Positions 1 through 7,037 of a stretch of DNA of 12,208 bases are shown here, piece after piece. The notes under the pieces are model-generated. The model had not been told where the DNA came from and searched no databases. It saw nothing but the letters and a program-made list of their open reading frames with translations. Location: the NCBI GenBank assembly GCA_031258615.1, contig JAIRMP010000050.1:1-12208 (forward strand). The letters run 5' to 3'. The translations under genes were made by a program, and so were the position numbers. Source of the DNA: Spirochaetaceae bacterium. Lineage in GTDB: Bacteria > Spirochaetota > Spirochaetia > Treponematales > Breznakiellaceae. Each line of letters opens with the position of its first letter. The stretch's first letter is position 1.

Positions 1-9
1 CTGAAACCG

Positions 10-127
10 CTGGACTATAGTCGGGAAGTCCTGGATTACCGTCTGAAAGCCTTAGACTACAGTCCGCGGCCGCTGGACTATAGTCTGGAAATGGTAGATT
101 ATAGTCGTAAAGTTATACAGTATAGTC
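10..127 (+). repeat. Six-unit 21-bp tandem repeat with palindromic core
   Basis: Six units start at 10, 31, 52, 73, 94 and 115, each a 13-base conserved block followed by an 8-base variable spacer, with an exact 21-base period. The best units contain the perfect 10-base palindrome GACTATAGTC (13-22 and 76-85); the others carry one to three changes. The period equals seven codons, and frame 1 is open throughout, giving a heptapeptide of the form [L/V/I]-D-Y-S-x-x-x. Many differences between units are silent or conservative in that frame (GAC/GAT, TAT/TAC, CTG/TTA, L/V/I), which favours a translated repeat at some time in its history. A DNA-level role for the palindromes is also possible. The array may extend beyond the left edge. 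Confidence 0.8.
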
Positions 128-165
128 CGGCAGGGACGGACTTGAACAGAAACAAGGAGGCTTTT

Positions 166-411
166 ATGGCTCATAGTGATTGGGTTCCCACGAGGGAACA
201 GGATTTAGTCGATTTGGCGCAGAAATGGGCGGTGGTTTTGGCGGATTCCGTGAAAATAACCGCTTTTGGCTGGGATTCAGCCGAATGTACGGCGCTCAGC
301 CCCGCCGGCCCCGCTCCTACAACGAGTAAATCAACTGTCCGCATGATTTCAGTCTACCAAACAGGGCGCTCCTGTAAAAAGTGTCAGTCACCTTTTTGGG
401 GTTTCCGTTGA
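166..411 (+). pseudogene. Short hypothetical gene, probably truncated or frameshifted
   Basis: An ATG at 166 follows a strong ribosome binding site (AAGGAGG, 154-160). The first 40 or so residues, starting MAHSDWVPTREQDLVDL and running to AFGWDSAECTAL, resemble the N-terminus of a family of roughly 200-residue hypothetical proteins that I recall from gut treponemes and Bacteroidetes; function is unknown. After about residue 43 the sequence becomes Pro/Ser/Thr/Cys-rich and no longer resembles that family, and the frame stops at 409-411, giving only 81 codons. I therefore read it as a 5' fragment joined to unrelated or frameshifted sequence. The same frame is open leftward through the 21-bp repeat to the window edge, so a longer protein starting outside the window cannot be excluded, but the ribosome binding site supports initiation at 166. 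Confidence 0.45.
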
Positions 412-492
412 CAAAGATATTTTTTTGTGTGAATCTGTAAAGGCCTGCTATGAAAGCGGGTCTTTGATTGTTGAAACCGGCTTGAAGCCTTA
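347..492 (+). pseudogene. Possible 3' coding remnant in a second frame
   Basis: In the frame offset by +1 from the preceding fragment there is an open stretch from 347 to a TAA at 490-492. Its last part reads VSVDKDIFLCESVKACYESG and ends ETGLKP, which looks protein-like rather than random. It has no start codon with a ribosome binding site. It overlaps the end of the preceding frame, which would fit a frameshift joining the two, or the tail of another decayed gene. I do not recognise the protein. Coding status is a weak inference from residue composition alone. Confidence 0.25.
408..436 (+). promoter_or_regulatory. Possible sigma-70-type promoter for the FmdE/ABC operon
   Basis: A perfect TTGACA (-35) lies at 408-413. 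After 17 bases comes GAATCT (431-436), a poor -10 but preceded by TG at 428-429 as in extended -10 promoters. It lies about 125 bases upstream of the first operon gene. A small hairpin (TCCCC at 509-513 pairing with GGGGA at 519-523) lies in the leader. The weak -10 and the overlap with a possible coding remnant keep confidence low. Confidence 0.3.
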
Positions 493-561
493 ATTTTTTC
501 CAAAACAGTCCCCATGAAGGGGATATTCCGAAGATGAACTTCTAGTTTTATAGGAGATGCT

Positions 562-1104
562 ATGAATCTCGACTTTTGGGATAAGGCCCGCGCTTTTCAC
601 GGGCATACTTGCCCCGGCTTGGCTATAGGCGTAAAGGCTTGCGAGGGCGTGGTGGAAAAGATGGGGGTGAGTCCGTCTTTTGATGAGGAACTGGTGTGCA
701 TCGTTGAAAACGATGCCTGCGGCGTTGACGCGGTACAAGCCATCGTCAGTTGTACCTTTGGAAAGGGGAATCTGATTTACAAAAATACGGGTAAAAACGC
801 TTACACGTTTTTTGACCGGAATAAAGGAAAAGCCATGCGCTTTTACTTCAAAAAAAAGATGGCGGACATGGACAGAGAGGAGTTTCAGCGGTATCTCCTC
901 GATGCCCCTGTTGACGAGTTGTTTGACTGCAAAGAGGTCGATTGGGAAACGCCGTCTCATGCCAGGATCTTCACAACTGTAACCTGTGAAATATGCGGCG
1001 AGTCCGCATCGGAAAATAAAATCCGCTTTCAAAACGGCAAAAAAGTCTGCCTCGACTGTTTCACCAACTACAGCCGTATAATTATTCAGGGAGGAATAGC
1101 ATGA
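562..1104 (+). CDS. FmdE-family metal-binding protein with C-terminal zinc ribbon
   Basis: This 180-residue protein belongs to the FmdE family, named after subunit E of archaeal formylmethanofuran (molybdenum) dehydrogenase. The hallmark FHGHTCPGLAIG lies at residues 12-23, with H13, H15 and C17 as likely metal ligands, followed by the conserved block CIVENDACGVDAVQ (46-59, including C53). The C-terminus has a Cys4 zinc-ribbon-like pair, C142-x2-C145 and C163-x2-C166. The start at 562 follows AGGAG at 552-556 with 5-base spacing. Its stop overlaps the next start by ATGA, so it is the first gene of a four-gene operon with a complete ABC importer. FmdE homologues often sit beside such importers, but their biochemical role there is not established. 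I infer a cytoplasmic role in sensing or handling the imported metal or oxyanion, possibly Mo or W. No partner subunits of formylmethanofuran dehydrogenase are present, so that enzyme is not implied. Confidence 0.88.
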   Translation: MNLDFWDKARAFHGHTCPGLAIGVKACEGVVEKMGVSPSFDEELVCIVENDACGVDAVQAIVSCTFGKGNLIYKNTGKNAYTFFDRNKGKAMRFYFKKKMADMDREEFQRYLLDAPVDELFDCKEVDWETPSHARIFTTVTCEICGESASENKIRFQNGKKVCLDCFTNYSRIIIQGGIA

Positions 1105-2231
1105 AAAAGTTATTCAGAAAAAATTGTGCCTTGCTTTTTATTGTTCTGTTTTTTTCATTATGTTTTGTTGTATGCAGCAAAAAGCAGTCGGCCGCGTCCG
1201 TTACGGAGAATGGCGGCGGGACGAGAATTGTTACGGATAAGTTTGGACGGGAACTAGAAATTCCTCAGACCGTTAAGACAATTATCTGTTTAGGTTCAGG
1301 TCCGCCGCGTATGGCCGCGTATCTGGGAGTCATGGATATGCTGGTTGGCACTGAGGAACATGACGCTGAAACTCTGACGGTTCTGCGGGATTACAATCCC
1401 ATCTACCATGACGCGCTCAAGGCTTTGCCTATCGTCGGGACAGGGGGCGGCAGCGGTCAGAACAATGGTTATCCCGAGGAAATTATCACTCTAGCGCCCG
1501 ATGTAATCCTTGCCGGTTTCGCGCAGGAAGCCGCTGATGAATTACAGTTCCAAACAGGAATACCTGTTGTTGCCGTGGGCTATAGCAGCAATGGTCTGGC
1601 CAATGATACCTTCTATACTTCTTTACGAATATTTGCCGAGGTTGTCGGAGCGCGGGAACGGTGCGAGCAGGTGTTGTCTTTCATTGATGAATGTAAAAAA
1701 GATCTGGGCGGGCGGACAGCCGGAATTCCGGACGGTGAAAAACTAAAAGCCTACACCGGCGCCGTTACTTTCAGCGGAAGGCATGGTTTTGGCGGAACAT
1801 ATTCCGACTTCGGCCCATTTACGGTGATTAACGCCGTCAATGTAGCGGACAAGGACACTGAAGAAGGGTATTATGAGGCTGATCCGGAAAAGATTCTCGG
1901 CTGGAATCCCGATATTATTTTCCTGGATCCGGGTAATATGAATCTGGTGAATGAGGAATACGTAAAAAACCCCGACTACTTTAATTCCGTGCGCGCCGTG
2001 CGGGAGGGGCGGGTCTACACTATGCCTTCTTTCAATAATTGCAGCATGAATATTTCCTATGCCTTGATGGACGCTTACTATGCCGGTATCGTTTTGTTCC
2101 CTAAACAGTTTAGCGACATTGATATCGCAAAAAAATCAGAGGAGATACTGACGTTATTCCTCGGTAAAAATATTTACGACACCATGGCGGCGGGTGGGCT
2201 TTATTACGGCAAGATAACAGTAGGAAAGTAG
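1101..2231 (+). CDS. ABC importer substrate-binding lipoprotein (BtuF/FecB/MolA-like)
   Basis: This 376-residue periplasmic binding protein is of the class III (iron-siderophore/cobalamin/MolA) type. The N-terminus is a signal peptide: basic MKKLFRKN, then a hydrophobic stretch at about 9-24, with C25 as the probable lipidated cysteine. The lipobox is FVVC, atypical but tolerable under relaxed spirochaete rules; C21 is an alternative. The mature domain opens with IVTDKFGRELEIP (43-55), the usual first strand of the family, then ICLGSGPPRMAAYLG and the block around PEEIITLAPDVILAGF, with a C-terminal lobe containing NPDIIFLDPGN. It delivers the ligand to the permease encoded next. A good ribosome binding site (AGGGAGG, about 1088-1094) lies inside the end of the FmdE gene. 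The ligand cannot be read from sequence; iron chelate, cobalamin, molybdate and tungstate are candidates. The FmdE neighbour and the Mo/W enzyme downstream make an oxyanion attractive, as an inference. Confidence 0.88.
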   Translation: MKKLFRKNCALLFIVLFFSLCFVVCSKKQSAASVTENGGGTRIVTDKFGRELEIPQTVKTIICLGSGPPRMAAYLGVMDMLVGTEEHDAETLTVLRDYNPIYHDALKALPIVGTGGGSGQNNGYPEEIITLAPDVILAGFAQEAADELQFQTGIPVVAVGYSSNGLANDTFYTSLRIFAEVVGARERCEQVLSFIDECKKDLGGRTAGIPDGEKLKAYTGAVTFSGRHGFGGTYSDFGPFTVINAVNVADKDTEEGYYEADPEKILGWNPDIIFLDPGNMNLVNEEYVKNPDYFNSVRAVREGRVYTMPSFNNCSMNISYALMDAYYAGIVLFPKQFSDIDIAKKSEEILTLFLGKNIYDTMAAGGLYYGKITVGK

Positions 2232-2236
2232 CCGGC

Positions 2237-3319
2237 ATGGGTCATTCTGTTCGCGGTAAAGAAAAAGCGGCTGAATATAACCGGTATATCAGGCGGAAAT
2301 GGATAGTTCTTTTAATACTGGGCGTCATTTTGCTGGTTATAAGCGTGTTATCTGTTTCTGTAGGATCTTCGGGGCTTTCGATACCGGAAATATTGGAAGC
2401 CCTGTTCGGTTATGGGACGGTAAAAAGCAAAACAATCATTTGGAATCTTCGTATGCCCCGCGTAGCCGCCGGCATAGGCGTTGGAATTGCGCTTGCCATG
2501 ACGGGCTGCATTATGCAAAATACCCTGCGTAATCCGCTGGCCTCCGCCTCTACTCTGGGCGTTACCCAGGGGGCGTCTTTCGGCGCCGCTTTTGCCATTG
2601 TGCGGCTTGGCGCCGGGGTACAGATTGGTAACGCCGGCGCCGCCGCCGCGATTGCGGTTACTAACCCATATATAGTAACGGTTTGCGCTTTTTTGGGCGG
2701 CATAGCGACCACGGCGGTCATTTTGGGTTTGTCGCGCATAGGCAATGTTACGCCCTCTACCATGATACTGGCGGGGGTCGCCCTTAGTTCACTCTTTACC
2801 GGCGCTACGACGCTCATTCAGTATTTTGCCGATGATATGTTGATATCCACAATAGTCTACTGGACTTTTGGCAGTCTGGGGCGCGCCGGCTGGCGGGAAA
2901 TCGCCTTGATTTTTTTATTCAGCGGCCTGGCATTTTTATATTTTATTTTTAACCGCTGGAATTATAACGCGATGGAAAGCGGCACGCCCACGGCAAAAAG
3001 TTTGGGCGTACCTGTTGATTCATTGATTCTAATCAGCATGATTGTTTGTTCGCTAATATCCGCCGTGTCTGTCGCTTTTGTAGGCTGTATAAATTTTATC
3101 GGATTGATAGCGCCGCACATGACCCGCCGCTTTGTCGGAAACGACTATCGCTTTCTGCTCCCTTGTTCCGCTCTTATGGGAGCCGTGCTTATGATTGCCG
3201 CCGATATAGTTTCCAGAATATTAGTATCGCCCACCGTTTTACCGATTGGGGCGCTGACTTCTTTTCTTGGCGCCCCTCTATTCCTATATATGATTATGAA
3301 AAAAGGAAATATCAAATGA
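2237..3319 (+). CDS. FecCD/BtuC-family ABC transporter permease
   Basis: This 360-residue polytopic inner-membrane protein has the size and pattern of the FecCD/BtuC family (usually ten membrane helices, working as a homodimer). The first helix is at about residues 22-42. Family signatures include NLRMPRVAAG (70-79), NPLASASTLGVTQGASFGA (99-117) and, near the C-terminus, FIGLIAPHMTRRFVGNDYR, the conserved cytoplasmic coupling region that contacts the ATPase. The final helices end in the basic tail MKKGNIK. It starts 5 bases after the binding-protein stop, with AGGAAAG at 2222-2228 as ribosome binding site, and its stop overlaps the ATPase start (ATGA, 3316-3319), showing translational coupling. 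It forms the channel through which the ligand from the lipoprotein enters the cytoplasm. Confidence 0.93.
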   Translation: MGHSVRGKEKAAEYNRYIRRKWIVLLILGVILLVISVLSVSVGSSGLSIPEILEALFGYGTVKSKTIIWNLRMPRVAAGIGVGIALAMTGCIMQNTLRNPLASASTLGVTQGASFGAAFAIVRLGAGVQIGNAGAAAAIAVTNPYIVTVCAFLGGIATTAVILGLSRIGNVTPSTMILAGVALSSLFTGATTLIQYFADDMLISTIVYWTFGSLGRAGWREIALIFLFSGLAFLYFIFNRWNYNAMESGTPTAKSLGVPVDSLILISMIVCSLISAVSVAFVGCINFIGLIAPHMTRRFVGNDYRFLLPCSALMGAVLMIAADIVSRILVSPTVLPIGALTSFLGAPLFLYMIMKKGNIK

Positions 3320-4065
3320 TTCAGATCAAAAATATTTCTTTTTCATATACCGGTAATGAAGTTTTGAAAAGTATTAGTTTCAATGTTCAGTCCGGAGAAT
3401 GTGTTGGAATTCTGGGAAATAACGGAGCTGGCAAAAGTACCCTCATTACCTGCCTGAATAAAATTCGCACTCCAAAAACCGGTGAAATTTATATCAATAA
3501 TCAGGACGTGTTGAAAATGGGACGATTGGAAACGGCGCGCCGCATATCCTATGTGGCGCAAAAAAATGAGTTAAGCCAAATGACCGTTTTTGACTGCGTA
3601 CTATTAGGACGAAAGCCTTATATCAAGTGGTCCGTATCTCAAGAGGACATTGATATTTGCGATTCGATGATCGAACAGGTAGGACTGACAAAGTTTAAGC
3701 TACGGTATATAAACGAACTTTCCGGCGGCGAGCTGCAAAAAGTCATGCTGGCTAGGGCCTTTGTTCAACAGCCCCAATTACTGCTTCTGGACGAACCGAC
3801 AAGCAACCTTGATCCAAAAAACCAATACGAAATGCTGGCCTTGGTGCGGCGAATGACGCAAGAAAGAAATATCAGCGCCCTTATCGTCATCCATGACCTG
3901 AATCTTGCGTTACGTTACTGTGATAAGTTTGTATTTATCAAAGAAGGTGTTGTCCACAGGTACGGTGATGCGTCAATCATAACCGGTGAAACGATTTTTG
4001 ATGTTTATGGAATTAAGGCTGTCGTTACCGAGGCAAACGGGAAAAAAATAGCCGTTATCGGATGA
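3316..4065 (+). CDS. ABC transporter ATP-binding protein (FepC/BtuD-like)
   Basis: This 249-residue ATPase has every motif of the importer family: Walker A GNNGAGKST (34-42), Q-loop Q82, signature ELSGGELQK (134-142), Walker B LLLLDE (155-160) and the switch histidine in VIHDL (H193). It powers the upstream permease as a cytoplasmic dimer. The open frame extends upstream to 3046, but those residues are the permease read in another frame. ATG at 3316 gives the canonical start MIQIKNISFSY, has AAGGA at 3303-3307 as ribosome binding site, and overlaps the permease stop. It is the last gene of the operon; a GC-rich intergenic region follows. All catalytic residues are intact, so the importer appears functional. 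Confidence 0.95.
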   Translation: MIQIKNISFSYTGNEVLKSISFNVQSGECVGILGNNGAGKSTLITCLNKIRTPKTGEIYINNQDVLKMGRLETARRISYVAQKNELSQMTVFDCVLLGRKPYIKWSVSQEDIDICDSMIEQVGLTKFKLRYINELSGGELQKVMLARAFVQQPQLLLLDEPTSNLDPKNQYEMLALVRRMTQERNISALIVIHDLNLALRYCDKFVFIKEGVVHRYGDASIITGETIFDVYGIKAVVTEANGKKIAVIG

Positions 4066-4366
4066 GGCGGCGCCGCAAAACAGCGTTATTTTTTCGACCG
4101 CCGCAAAACATCCTGGCGCGGTCCGGCGGTGCGGCGTCCTGTGGGTGAGCCAATTCCGCAATACCCTGGGTAACAGCAGTTTTACTGGATTGCTTCGTAC
4201 CCTACGGGTACTCGCAATGACGGCGCTTTGCCGCGCACCTGCCGGCGCACCCTCGTAACGGTTGTCCAGCCACAGGCGGAGATGCGCCCAGAGTAAAGGG
4301 AAAATCGCTAGCGCAAGTCGTTCTGAATCTAGCAAAATTCAGGGATAACAACTAAACTGCCTTCGT
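4066..4366 (+). other. Intergenic region with repeats, no gene seen
   Basis: No convincing gene is present in these 301 bases. Just after the ATPase stop there is a GCGGCGCCGC palindrome (4067-4076), with a T-rich stretch starting near 4087, and further GC-rich inverted repeats (ACCGCCG at 4097-4103 with CGGCGGT at 4124-4130). These could end the ABC operon, but none has a T-run directly after its stem. A dispersed palindromic repeat lies at 4187-4221. No strong promoter or ribosome binding site was found before the helicase gene. Confidence 0.6.
4187..4221 (+). repeat. Dispersed palindromic intergenic repeat, copy 1
   Basis: The element has arms GGATTGCTTC and CTCGCAATGAC flanking a hairpin, GTACCC (4197-4202), loop TAC, GGGTAC (4206-4211). 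The same arms recur at 8860-8905, 12060-12094 and 12186-12208 with different hairpin centres, which marks it as a mobile or REP-like family in this genome. It lies between the importer operon and the helicase gene. Confidence 0.75.
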
Positions 4367-6868
4367 ATGTTAAAAAGATTCACGGAGGATTGTGCGGAAC
4401 GCCTGCGCGGGGCGATAAGCGAAGCGGGCGGGAACGAGGTTTTTGCCACGGGCAGGCTGGACAGCGAGGGGCGTGTAGTGAGCGTAAGCGTGACGGCGCG
4501 GGGCAACAAGGGCGCGGTTCCGGCGGTTTACGGACTGGACGGGGACGGGATGCCGGACGTGCTGATACACAACCATCCGGGAGGCTTCCTGTCGCCCAGC
4601 GATAACGACCTGTTGATCGCGGCGCGGGCGGCGGAGGACGGCATAGGTTCGTACATCGTTGACAACGGTGTAAGCAGGGTCTACGTGATAGCGGAGCCTG
4701 TGCGCGGCAAAAAACAGGTCAAGCTGAAGGCGGACGCGATAATAGCCCAGCTCCAGGAGGGCGGCGCGATAGCGAAACGGCTGCCGGCTTATGAAGTCCG
4801 CGCCTCGCAGCTTGATCTGATGCGCGTTGTGATAAAGGCGTTTAACGAAGACAGCCTCGCCGCCGCGGAGGCGGGTACGGGTGTCGGAAAATCGTTCGCG
4901 TACCTGCTGCCAGCGTTGAGTTTTGCCGCCCTCAACAGCGAGCGCGTAGTGATCTCCACCGCGACGATAACGCTTCAGCAGCAGTTGTTTGAAAAAGACA
5001 TCCCGCTGGTCAACTCCGCCCTCGCAAAGCCGGTAAAGGCCGTACTCGTGAAGGGCCGCGGGAACTATCTCTGCCGGAGGCGGCTCGGCGATATGCTAAA
5101 TCAGAGGCAGCTTGACCTTGATTTTATCGGGGCGGAAAAGGATTTTGCGTCCATAGTTGAGTGGGCATCCTCCACGAACACAGGGTCAAGGAGCGATCTG
5201 CCGTTTGTGCCGGAAGAAGCGCTCTGGGCGCGGGTTTGTTCTGACGCGGACAACTGCATGGGGATGCGCTGCTATGCGCGGGAGGACTGCTTTGTGATGA
5301 AACTCCGCCGGGAAGCGGCGGACGCCGGAATCCTTGTCGTGAACCACCACCTGCTGTTCGCCGACCTCGCGGCGCGGCGTGAGGGGGCGGGTTATGGCGG
5401 CACCGTCGTGCTGCCGCCGTACCGGCGCGTGATCATAGACGAGGCGCACAAGACGGAGGGTTCGGCGACCAGTTTCTTTACCGGCCAGTTTTCGAGCCCC
5501 GGCATATTCCGCCAGCTTGCCCGCCTCTTCAGGCGGCGCGGCGCCCAGAACGGCGGGCTTCTCGTCCGGCTTGCCGCCTTCCTGCCCGCCGGGGCCGGAG
5601 AGGAGGATGGGGCGGACTGGCAGGCGGAGACTGAGGCAGTGCGGGACGCGGTGGAGGAGTTGAACACCCAGGCGCTGGAACTCTGCGGGGATAGCGTTTT
5701 CCGCCTGATACCGGCGCGGGAGACTCTAATTGCCGAGCGCCTGCTTCCGTACATAGAGAAAACGCGCCGCCTGCTGCTCCGCTTCACCGGCAAGGTGGCG
5801 GCGCTCGTCGAAGCGGTAGCCGGCAAAGCGTCGGAAGAAGGCCCAGGCGGCGGGACGGCGCGGGACGACCTGATATGGGAACTTCGCGCCGCGCTCCGCC
5901 GTCTGCAAAAACTGTGCGGCGTCTGTTCCGTCTTCATTGAGTATCAGGACCACCCGCTGGAAGCGGTCTGGATAGAGCGGCGGCGCCCAGGCAGGGCGGG
6001 CGCGCCCTATCCGGGCGGCAAGGACTGGGCGCTGTTCAACACGGCACCGGTCAGCATAGCGGAGCAGCTTAAAGAGGCGCTTTTCCAGGCGAACAGGACG
6101 GTCGTCTGCGTGTCCGCCACGCTCACCGTGTCGGGCTCGTTCAACTACTGGGCGTCCCGTACCGGCATAGAACGGGCAAAAGACCCTGAAGGCGGCGCAA
6201 AGGACGTGCTGTACGGCGTTTTTCCGTCCCCTTTTCCTTACGAGCGCGCGGTTTTAACGGCAGTACCGGCGGACGCGCCCGATCCCAACGGCAGGGACTT
6301 TCAGGATTTCGTGAACGAGGCGGTCTTCCGCCTGGCGGAAGCGTCCGGCGGCTCGGCGCTCGCGCTCTTTACGTCGTTTGAAAGCCTCTATGCCGCCTAC
6401 GGCAGCGCCGCCCCCCGCCTCCAAGCCATAGGCATACGCTGCCTCAAGCAGGGGGAGGATGACCGCTCCCGCCTCCTCCGCGCGTTCATCGCCGACGAAA
6501 GCAGCGTTCTGTTCGCCGCCGACTCGTTCTGGGAGGGCGTGGACGCTCCGGGCGCTACGCTCCGCCTTGTAATAATGTGCCGCCTCCCGTTCAAGTCCCC
6601 CAACGACCCGGTATTCGAGGCGCGCTCGGAAAGCATAGAAAGGGAGGGCGGAAACCCGTTCATGGACCTATCCGTGCCGGAAGCGGTGATGAAGTTGCGT
6701 CAGGGCTTCGGAAGGCTCGTCCGCGGTTCAGGCGATTCGGGGGCGGTCGTGATACTGGACAGCCGCCTGCTCCGCAAGCGCTACGGCTCACTCTTTCTGA
6801 AATCGCTGCCGAAAACCCGCTGCTGCTTTGAAAGCCTCGACACGGTAGTCAGCCGCGTTTTGTTTTAA
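4367..6868 (+). CDS. JAMM-domain DinG/XPD-family iron-sulfur helicase
   Basis: This 833-residue fusion joins an N-terminal JAMM (JAB/RadC-like) metallo-domain to a superfamily 2 DNA helicase. The JAMM motif is complete: probable E24 (GNEVFATG), H68-N-H70-P, S78 and D81 (HNHPGGFLSPSDND). The helicase has Walker A EAGTGVGKS (168-176), an iron-sulfur cluster region with C236 (KGRGNYLC) and C291, C297, C302 and C308, of which four would bind the 4Fe-4S cluster, and Walker B IIDEAH (356-361). Later come SATLTV, FWEGVDAPG and the arginine-finger motif QGFGRLVRG. DinG proteins unwind DNA 5' to 3' and resolve R-loops or other structures; the job of the JAMM domain (deubiquitinase-like protease or nucleic-acid role) is unknown. 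The ATG at 4367 is the only ATG available before an upstream stop at 4346-4348, and it lacks a clear ribosome binding site. The gene is much more GC-rich than the ABC operon before it. Confidence 0.9.
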   Translation: MLKRFTEDCAERLRGAISEAGGNEVFATGRLDSEGRVVSVSVTARGNKGAVPAVYGLDGDGMPDVLIHNHPGGFLSPSDNDLLIAARAAEDGIGSYIVDNGVSRVYVIAEPVRGKKQVKLKADAIIAQLQEGGAIAKRLPAYEVRASQLDLMRVVIKAFNEDSLAAAEAGTGVGKSFAYLLPALSFAALNSERVVISTATITLQQQLFEKDIPLVNSALAKPVKAVLVKGRGNYLCRRRLGDMLNQRQLDLDFIGAEKDFASIVEWASSTNTGSRSDLPFVPEEALWARVCSDADNCMGMRCYAREDCFVMKLRREAADAGILVVNHHLLFADLAARREGAGYGGTVVLPPYRRVIIDEAHKTEGSATSFFTGQFSSPGIFRQLARLFRRRGAQNGGLLVRLAAFLPAGAGEEDGADWQAETEAVRDAVEELNTQALELCGDSVFRLIPARETLIAERLLPYIEKTRRLLLRFTGKVAALVEAVAGKASEEGPGGGTARDDLIWELRAALRRLQKLCGVCSVFIEYQDHPLEAVWIERRRPGRAGAPYPGGKDWALFNTAPVSIAEQLKEALFQANRTVVCVSATLTVSGSFNYWASRTGIERAKDPEGGAKDVLYGVFPSPFPYERAVLTAVPADAPDPNGRDFQDFVNEAVFRLAEASGGSALALFTSFESLYAAYGSAAPRLQAIGIRCLKQGEDDRSRLLRAFIADESSVLFAADSFWEGVDAPGATLRLVIMCRLPFKSPNDPVFEARSESIEREGGNPFMDLSVPEAVMKLRQGFGRLVRGSGDSGAVVILDSRLLRKRYGSLFLKSLPKTRCCFESLDTVVSRVLF

Positions 6869-7037
6869 AAGGTGGGAGGTTTCCTTCTTCCTCTTCGCTA
6901 CAGAAGTCCGGAAATGATAATCAGGTTTTGATAAAGTGGATGTCAGCCGGGCCCCACAGCGGACTGCCATGATGCTGGACTATTATCCGTGGATTTAATA
7001 GAATTTGGTAAGTAAAACGATTTAGTGAGGGACATTT

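Noticed and set aside
10..127. CRISPR-like array at the left edge
   Set aside because: The conserved block is 13 bases and the spacers are only 8 bases, with repeat variation and no cas gene. It is a short-period tandem repeat.
490..1032. Minus-strand 180-codon frame opposite the FmdE gene
   Set aside because: It mirrors a gene with clear family motifs and has no recognisable domain or good ribosome binding site.
3046..3315. N-terminal extension of the ATPase to an upstream ATG
   Set aside because: The extra 90 residues are the permease gene in another frame. The family start MIQIKNISFSY at 3316 has its own ribosome binding site.
5392..5937. Minus-strand frame of 181 codons inside the helicase gene
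   Set aside because: Its composition (Ser, Arg, Pro, Ala) is typical of the antisense of a GC-rich gene, with no motif.
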